Of a stretch of 64,000 nt of DNA, positions 57,000 through 64,000 are shown piece by piece (position 1 is the stretch's first letter; each line of letters begins with the position of its first letter). Below the pieces are notes generated by a model. The model did no database searches, was not told the origin of the DNA, and was given only the letters and a program-made list of their open reading frames with translations. This stretch comes from Daucus carota subsp. sativus (lineage: Eukaryota; Streptophyta; Magnoliopsida; Apiales; Apiaceae), in assembly GCF_001625215.2 (NCBI RefSeq), contig NC_030389.2, positions 30,927,454 to 30,991,453 on the forward strand. Direction: 5' to 3'. The translations under genes were made by a program, and so were the position numbers.

Positions 57000-58635
57000 A
57001 CGCTCAAACATGTAAGTAGATAATCCTCAATCCCTGTAACTGTGTTAACAATACAAGAAAATGTAGTAGAGAGTGAAGTAGTCAGGAAAAGAATCAACCC
57101 ATTTTGTTTACTCTCCATTGACACCCAGTCAATTCCTTTATCACCATTCGCCATCAAGATGAGATTTTTATGGTAACCCTTGTAAATTATTTGCTGTTTT
57201 ATTTGATTTTTAGTTTTTTATGCATATTTAATCACTTCTGCTGATGGGTTTCTGAGTTCTTGATTAATTTAGCTATCTATGCAGTTTTTTTGTGTTCTTG
57301 GCATTGATTTCTTGAGTGTCATGTTGATTTATTAGTGTGTTATTATGTGTTCAGTTGATATGGTTTAATTTCTTGAAAATGTATTAACCTGGTTTTGGAA
57401 GAAAGGTTTGTTGGTAGAGATTTTGTAAATTTCCTTCCCTTTACTCCTTGGAACAGGTATAAGGTCTGCATACATTTGGCTTGCTGCTGCTTATGGCTGC
57501 TTTCGAGTATAATGCATGTGGTATGTTTGCTTTATGTTTTCAAAGTTGGCACAGTTTTGTAGTGTTGCTTGTTCAGCTGAATTAGCCATTTTGATGGTGT
57601 CAAACTCTGCGAGTGTCGGAATGAAAGAGTTGTGATTTGTGTTTTACCCTGAGATTTTCGTAGAGTGAGTATATATGTTTGCTAGAGGCATTTTCGTACC
57701 AAAGTGGACTAGGCAAACAGTGCATTCGTTAAACAGATTTAGAGCCTATGTTTCTCTGACTCTTTCGTTTTGATTCCAGACCCATGTCGAACAGTTGGAC
57801 ACGACCTTCACAGTGTCAGATCCATTGATAGGAATGTAAAAGATATATAGTACTAGAATAGGCCTAATTTAAAAAGTTCTTTGGAGAACCATTATTAGTT
57901 GAGTTTTATTGTAGTTTATATGTATACATGTTTATTAATACATTATGCCGTGTCACCATAACTCAAAATAGAACAGAGTAACAGTGTCCCCAATTATAAA
58001 AGTTTCAAGTTTGGCACTTGGATTCGTCTTGTACGAAACTCCATGCCCGAACTTGAGTAACACCATGAATAGCATTCAAGTAATAACTTAACTTCTCAAT
58101 ATCGTGCATTTCCAGAAATTAGGCTATTTACTCTATATATTTTCTTTATTAACTTTCCACATTCATGGTTCACCTATCATTTAGACTTGTCTGGCTGGCA
58201 AAATTCACTTCAAATGAGTGTGTCTAACATATGTTTTGACAGTCATGATCATTATGGTTGATTGACGAAGTCCACCGTTTTAGGACTTTTACACGTAACT
58301 TAATAAACATAGGAATTGCAGTGATGAGAGGATATTAACAAGCATGCTCATAAGAGACTATTAATCTAGAAAATTTATGTTGATTATACTTTTGCAGGCA
58401 AGTCCATAGGCATTTGTATATGAGGTATCTTTTATTTATTTTGTATTCTCTGGAGATTTCTTAAATACCTTATTGTTTCATGTTTTCTTTTGGGAAATGT
58501 ATAGCCGGGCAAAAAATTTCATTAATTTATTAATTAAAACAATGTACATCTTCTTAACCCGAAATGGCTGGGGAACTTCTCTCTCTCTCTCTTGTATATT
58601 TGTATGCTTTATGTGCATCGGGCCTTGGACAGATC
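57000..58635 (+). other. possible transcript of unknown kind
   Basis: At about 57150 ATGAGATTTTTATG|GTAACCC resembles a short first coding exon with a donor. GTATAAGG..GCATGTG|GTATG (57458-57521) and TTTGCAG|GCAAGTCC (58398) have exon-like borders, but no continuous frame emerges. The region may be a non-coding transcript, a decayed gene or chance. Confidence 0.2.
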
Positions 58636-58981
58636 TGTAAAAATAGTGATTAAAGCAATAAAAACAGTTATAAGATAATAAGCAATAAATTATACGATTC
58701 CCAAGAATAAATAATCAATATTATTCCCAAGAAAGATGTATAATCAAAGCTAAGTAATAATGTGGGGATTACAATGCTTATATAGGGAATAAAAACCCTA
58801 ATAAATAACCTCATGGACTAAGGCCCATAACACTTGGGCTTTATTATAAATAAACTACTTAATTATGAACTACTAACCCCACATATAAAACATATAGACA
58901 AATACATTATTTGTCTCTATGCTAAACAAATATAAACTAATTAATAATATATATATATTAATTGTTTATTCCCGTTCCACA
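58636..58981 (-). repeat. probable LTR remnant of a Copia-like element
   Basis: On the minus strand the segment starts TGTGGAACGGGAAT directly after a purine tract (CAAGGGGAGAATGA), contains a TATA-like CTATATAAGC and ends TTTTTACA. CAAGGGGGAGAAT-type tracts are typical PPTs of plant Copia elements. No target duplication or partner LTR was found. Confidence 0.5.
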
Positions 58982-60490
58982 TCATTCTCCCCTTGAATAA
59001 TAGATAGAACACTTATATATCCTTAGATAATAAAGTTTTTGCTAATTTATGATGATCAAAAACTGATTTATACAGGATCAATTAATATATGTGTGTGTGT
59101 GTGTGTGTAGAGCCCTGTAATTATCCATATTTCCCATAAATTATCGTTAGCTTTAATCTAAAATAAATATTTCTAATAAATACTACAATAAAAATATATT
59201 TATATCCAAATCAAAATATAAACTATAATTAACTAATTTAATTACTTCATGCTCTGCATCGTTATCCCTTCTCAATTTATTCAACCTCGAGTCATGAACC
59301 GAATAATGATTCTTTTGAAGAGAATAATAATTATAATTCAAAAAGCCTGATCATGAATCCATATAAAAGGATATGCATGGGAATGTGACCTCGAACAAAT
59401 AATGCAATTAAATAGAATAAGGCAATGGTAACAATTTAATGACTCCATTGAACCATAATGGAATGATAGTCAATGCAAACTATTATCTTCATAGAGAGGC
59501 CTAAAATCCTAGACATGTTGTAGGATATCCACATCATTAACTTGTATCTCTCCTTGTATTGGAAGTATCATGTTATCATTTCGAGAGAAAACACTCCAAT
59601 CATCAACTTGCACATCCAAGTTTGTTTTGAAAGTATTATAACTTTTAATAATATGCAGAATTGTCGCTTTTATCTTTTCCACAACATATGATTTCATTTG
59701 ACATATATGTTTTGTCATCATGGTGTACATTTAAAATTCATTGATTAATTCGTTTATTTATCTTGGCCTTATCACGGGCGTGCGAATTCAAAAATTGCAT
59801 CATTCAATTTTGAAGCATGAAATGGAAAGTGCAATTAAGCGTGTGCACTTTTACAGAAATAATATTAGTTAATACAAGTATATATATGCACTTATATTTA
59901 ATGTACTTGTCGTAAAAATGTTTGTTGCTTATACTTAGATTTAACACAAAAAAAAAAAGAAAAGAAACTGACATAGTCTCTAATTAAGAGCATCTTCAAG
60001 GGCAAACCTTATTTTGGTATCCTAAAATATAGTAAAATAATGATTACCTAAATATAGGTAATTAAAAAGTTGTTTTACTCCAACATATTCCCATTAATCA
60101 TCCCCAAATTTATAAAAAAATAATATTTTATTAGTACTTATACCTTGGTGGGAGAGATAAAAAAGAAGGGAGAGATAAACGAATAATCATATGGGTATGA
60201 TTGTTTGAGGATGCCCTTAGTGCACATAGTAAACAATCCAAATGAAAAATGTGTGCCGTTGACTGCTGTTGGATTTATACACGCAAACACGTATTACATG
60301 TTATCTGAACACAATTTTTGGTGAGCTGCTTAGCTTATGTAGGGATGTACCATACCGCAACAATGAACGAGATCAAAAGTTTACAAAGATCGCCATGTTT
60401 TTTGGACTTGTAGTACTGGGATCTGGGAACCATCCCTGGCTTTATTGGATTGCTAGTAGTGATGAGAAAAGGTGTGGTTTCGATAGAAGA
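58982..60490. other. AT-rich spacer
   Basis: A (GT)n microsatellite lies at about 59091-59109. Near 59985-60220 the ends TAAGAGCATCTTCAAGGGC and GAGGATGCCCTTAG resemble a MITE of the TAA-duplicating type. No gene was recognised. Confidence 0.45.
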
Positions 60491-60492
60491 GT

Positions 60493-61030
60493 GTGTCAAT
60501 GTTTAATTGGACAAGGTTGAGAAATGAGAAATGAAAACTTGGTTTAAACCTCTTCAGCAAAGAATCAATGGAAACACAAAAGATGATTGGATTTATTAGA
60601 CAAACATTAACTAATTTGATCAGGATATGATAAATACAATAATAAGAAACTGATTTTAATAATCATATAGATTAACGTATAGGTAAATTATTACTACATA
60701 AAACAAATACACTTTATCCACATTAAGTACAAAAAATTTAACAACTAAATTACCTATATATCAGTGCGTCAATGTTGGATTTTTATAACAATTTGATGTG
60801 GGACAACGTTGACTCGTTGAGATATGAAAACTAGGGTTAAATCTGTCTTGCAAAGAATCAATGGAAACACAATAAAATTCTTTGCTTTATGGAACAACCA
60901 TATATTCATCATATCTGGAATTTGATTAATATAGTAATAAGAAACTAATGCTAATAATTGTATAGATTAGCATATAGGTAAACTATTAATACATGAAACC
61001 AATGCACTTGTATCCACGTAATATACAATA
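60493..61030 (+). repeat. direct duplication, two diverged copies of ~240 bp
   Basis: 60493-60735 and 60790-61030 share GCAAAGAATCAATGGAAACACA, AATAATAAGAAACTGAT and CATATAGGTAAATTATTA with period about 295 bp. Neither copy codes for anything I can see. Confidence 0.75.
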
Positions 61031-61949
61031 TTCATAAACTAGTTTATTTCTTTTTGTACTCCATTGGAATCACTTAGAGCAAGTCATGCTATATACGAAA
61101 GTGGTTATAGCCATTGCCATAGTATGACACCAAAAAGTGAATCTTGATGCTAAAATAAAACTATCATTTCAATGCTAAATACAAAACGCACCAAATTTAG
61201 CCTTATTTCATTCATGGTATTTACTATTCTCTTTTTTCTAATTTGTACTTTATTGATTTGGAAGTATGAATATATCAATCTTTAGTTGCAAATCAGAACT
61301 AACTATGCATTTATGCAATTTTGCATTCAAGTATGCAATTGCTTTGTAGTGGTCAATTTTTACATGTGGTTTGAAATTATAGCAGTGTAATCATATATAA
61401 CATTGCATTGGCCTTGCTCTCATGATAAATTAATGAGTGTTGGACCATAAAATCAGGCTAAATGGGTATAAAACCAAATGAAAATAACCATAATATTGCC
61501 AAACGTTTTCGCGAAATAGTAAACTAATGGTAAAAATGTAAACTCTTTTTTCAGGTAATTCCTCAATCCTTCAGGTAATTTTCCAATATCATTGTGGAAA
61601 TGGTCTTATAGATAGCAACACTAGGGCAACATCAGAATACATCTCTGACTTGTAAGCCGCCATTCCAACCATGTATGCCATTTTTTCAAAGGCCTAAATG
61701 TGTGTCACTAAGAGTTTGAAAAGAAAATGAAGATGATCGTCTGTGTGTGATATAATGGAGGTACAAAAGTGGTCTCCAAGTTTATGCCAAATTTCTTATC
61801 TTCAGACTTGATGCGGTTAAGGAAAATGTGATTGTGCAGACGACATATCTTCTCGAGTTGGTAGAACTAATAGCATGCACAACAGAGAACACAGTTTATC
61901 ATTACCATTATTACAGGGTGTAGTAACAATTCAATGGGTATGAAATCTA

Positions 61950-62132
61950 TGTTACTCGGACTCTTCATTTTGTCTAGAAGTACCCGTGTCGGACACTCGA
62001 CATTCGGACATAGACACTTGGACTAGGACACTTATTTTAGGCCAAAAACATGTAAATTTTTCAGAATATTACCGAGTCCGAGACATAGACATGTATCCAT
62101 GTCCGACACTTCTAGCCGAGTCTAAGTAACAT
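61950..62132. mobile_element. short MITE with TGTTACTCGGACTC ends
   Basis: The left end TGTTACTCGGACTC and right end GAGTCTAAGTAACA are inverted, and inner parts (GTGTCGGACACTCGAC / CATGTCCGACACTTC) are also complementary. A degraded relative may lie in intron 3 of the QUL-type gene near 19640-19750. Confidence 0.6.
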
Positions 62133-64000
62133 GTTTCTAGACCTGTTATTTATTTTCTCTCTTTAACTCTTTTTCTTAGCCTATATTGGTATGACCCTGA
62201 TGTTTTTAGAAAAAAGTTTTTTAAGTTATAAGTAGTTTTAAGATGTTATCTAGGAGCAAAAGACTTCTTAATGAAGCTTGGTCATAGGGCAGAACGGAAA
62301 TGACCTTTACTGAATTTTAATCAACACGTCTCCCTCTGGGTGTACTAGTCCCCACAATGATGTTGAGCATAAGTGGATCTGTTAGTATTGCAAATGTTTA
62401 GGAAGTGCTTTACTTGTATACTGTGCAGTTATTGGCTGTCTCTGGCCCAACAGTGCATGCCCTGTTCCTTTTTGCACTCAAAATTTTATGTATTTAACAC
62501 GAAACATGAAGTACTCTTGTAAGCTTGCGATATGCTTCATTGAAACTGATTATCACTTCCCACAGCTATAGTCTGTAAATTATAGTTTCCATTCTATGCT
62601 CGATCAGTTAATAAAATTGTACCTGTACCATATCCAAAAATTAAGCAAACAGTAACTCATGAATCTTGATAGTTGATTGTGTTTTGTACTTTATTCATTC
62701 CACAGGAATGGTCCTGCGAAAGATTGCTTGTGGAGCTGAATTCAGCATAAACCTGTTTGCATTTTGTTATACTGCCTATACATTTCAATTAATTTAAGAA
62801 ACATTATTGTTTGCATCTGCTTTTGCTGATTTTCATATTTCAAGTTTTGTTGTTATACTTATATATACACTCAACGGTTTTGTATTGCCCATCCCATTTA
62901 TGAGTTGTGTAGAAACCCGTGTAACCTGTTTACAAATCTCTCACGGGATACCTACCATTCTTCATTTGTTCCTCCAATAAGTTTTTCTGAGATTATGCTT
63001 AATCTACATATTATGTGGTCCTTGTTGAGAGACGGTATAAAGCACGAGTACTACCAATAAACCATTGGTACTACCAACTGAGTTTTTCTTCTAGCCATAC
63101 CTTTTTCTATCTTCATAACAAATTTCTTAATATACATCTTTTTAGTCCTCATTCTCACTTGAGTGCGTTGCTCAACATGAAAGAGATGTGGAGACTAGAC
63201 AGGAAACAATGCTCTTCATCTTGGTTCAATCCAGAGAATTAAATGACAAGGTGGACGACGGAGAAGATGAAATTATAAACTCTAATGAGGAGAGAAAAGG
63301 TTGGATTACCAAAGGAAGTTTAGTTGGTAATGCCCGTGTACCATTTCTCAACATGGGAAACATATTAAGTATATTTACCAGAAACTTTTTGAAAACTAAT
63401 TTTAGGTACAGATGAAGGATGGTTGGTTACGCTAAAGAGAGGTTCACAAACATTAAAAACAGACTTGTGGTTGTGGTTGTGGTTGTGGTTGTATAGTAAT
63501 TCATGAGCATGACCAGCCTCAAACTTGAATGTACAAGACGCCGAGTAGGTAAAAAAGGCATTTACTCAAATCTTATGTTGTATTGATCTTTAAAAAAAAT
63601 AGGAATGGAGCATGTTTAATATTTATGACGTACATGGATGAGTAACTATTGAAAACATAAAGTTGTGTAAACGGGTGATTTGTAGGATGTTAACAGAGAC
63701 TAAAAGCAAACTAAATCAAACCCTTACTTTGCATGTACACTTATGATGCAGGTTTTACTTCTGTGCTTCTTGAAATTGAGTTGGGAGTGTGCTTAAATAA
63801 ACTTGCATGTCTTTTTGTTTTCACATGCTTATTTTCTCACAAAAACCATAGGTGACTAAGAAAGAATGTAAAGTGCATTGTATGTTTTCTGTAGACTGCA
63901 GTGGCATCATTGAGGAACTCGACTGTGGGGTGATTAGGTGATATTCCTTTTACTTTTTAGAGGGTAAAGAGAATATTTTGAATATTTGTAGAAGAACAAT
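62133..64000. other. right-edge spacer, no gene recognised
   Basis: No conserved frame was found. A (TTGTGG)n run of five units lies at about 63464-63492. Confidence 0.4.

Noticed and set aside
60269-60520. An 83-residue plus-strand open frame
   Set aside because: It is not similar to any family I know and lies in an AT-rich repeat region.
61800-61925. Possible exon reading LDAVKENVIVQTTYLLEL
   Set aside because: It has an attractive composition, but no phase-matched partner exon or clear donor was found.

Overview
This is nuclear DNA from a flowering plant, almost certainly a eudicot. The genes have many short introns with GT/GC..AG borders, the spacers are AT-rich, and the products are plant-specific: a chloroplast triose-phosphate translocator, a QUASIMODO2-like methyltransferase, an X8 callose-binding protein and a DUF604 glycosyltransferase. 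Plant SINEs, MITEs and a chromodomain Ty3 retrotransposon fill much of the rest. An asterid is my guess; no marker in the window fixes the family.

Layout. 1-2119: 3' end of a truncated LTR retrotransposon. 2120-9300: gene-free and rich in small transposons, with a SINE carrying a 14-bp target duplication and MITEs of PIF/Harbinger, Mutator-like and Stowaway type. 9303-11281 (-): DUF604/fringe-like glycosyltransferase. 13060-15909 (+): KTI12/DRL1-type Elongator factor behind a repeat-filled leader intron. 18253-22036 (+): QUL-type putative methyltransferase. 23640-25476 (+): 14-3-3 protein. 25977-29145 (-): EAF7/MRGBP (CT20) subunit of NuA4. 31658-35372 (+): triose-phosphate/phosphate translocator, followed 173 bp after its stop by a young Ty3 element at 35546-40952 (-). 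44570-46798 (+): X8 plasmodesmal callose-binding protein with 16 tandem PGTGT repeats. 50067-53534 (+): erlin (SPFH protein). 53891-53962 (+): tRNA-Pro(AGG). 54000-64000: mostly repeats, with no gene I can name.

I rebuilt each coding sequence by joining exons at splice sites and checking that the phases fit. Seven spliced genes give closed frames: 486, 612, 263, 132, 421, 272 and 361 residues. KTI12 has a single 302-residue coding exon. The genes do not form a pathway; they are unrelated housekeeping loci in ordinary plant order. EAF7 (chromatin acetylation) and KTI12 (Elongator, tRNA wobble modification) both touch gene expression, while the QUL protein and the X8 protein both concern the cell wall.

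The points most worth checking are: four GC-AG introns among 41 coding introns; a tandem duplication at erlin exon 2 that leaves a decoy exon with a stop; anomalous borders on both sides of exon 5 of the QUL gene; a MITE nested in one arm of an inverted repeat whose other arm keeps the empty site; the Mutator-type MITE inside a translocator intron; and the very recent retrotransposon in the same gene's 3' region. I found no sign of a wholly new multi-gene system.
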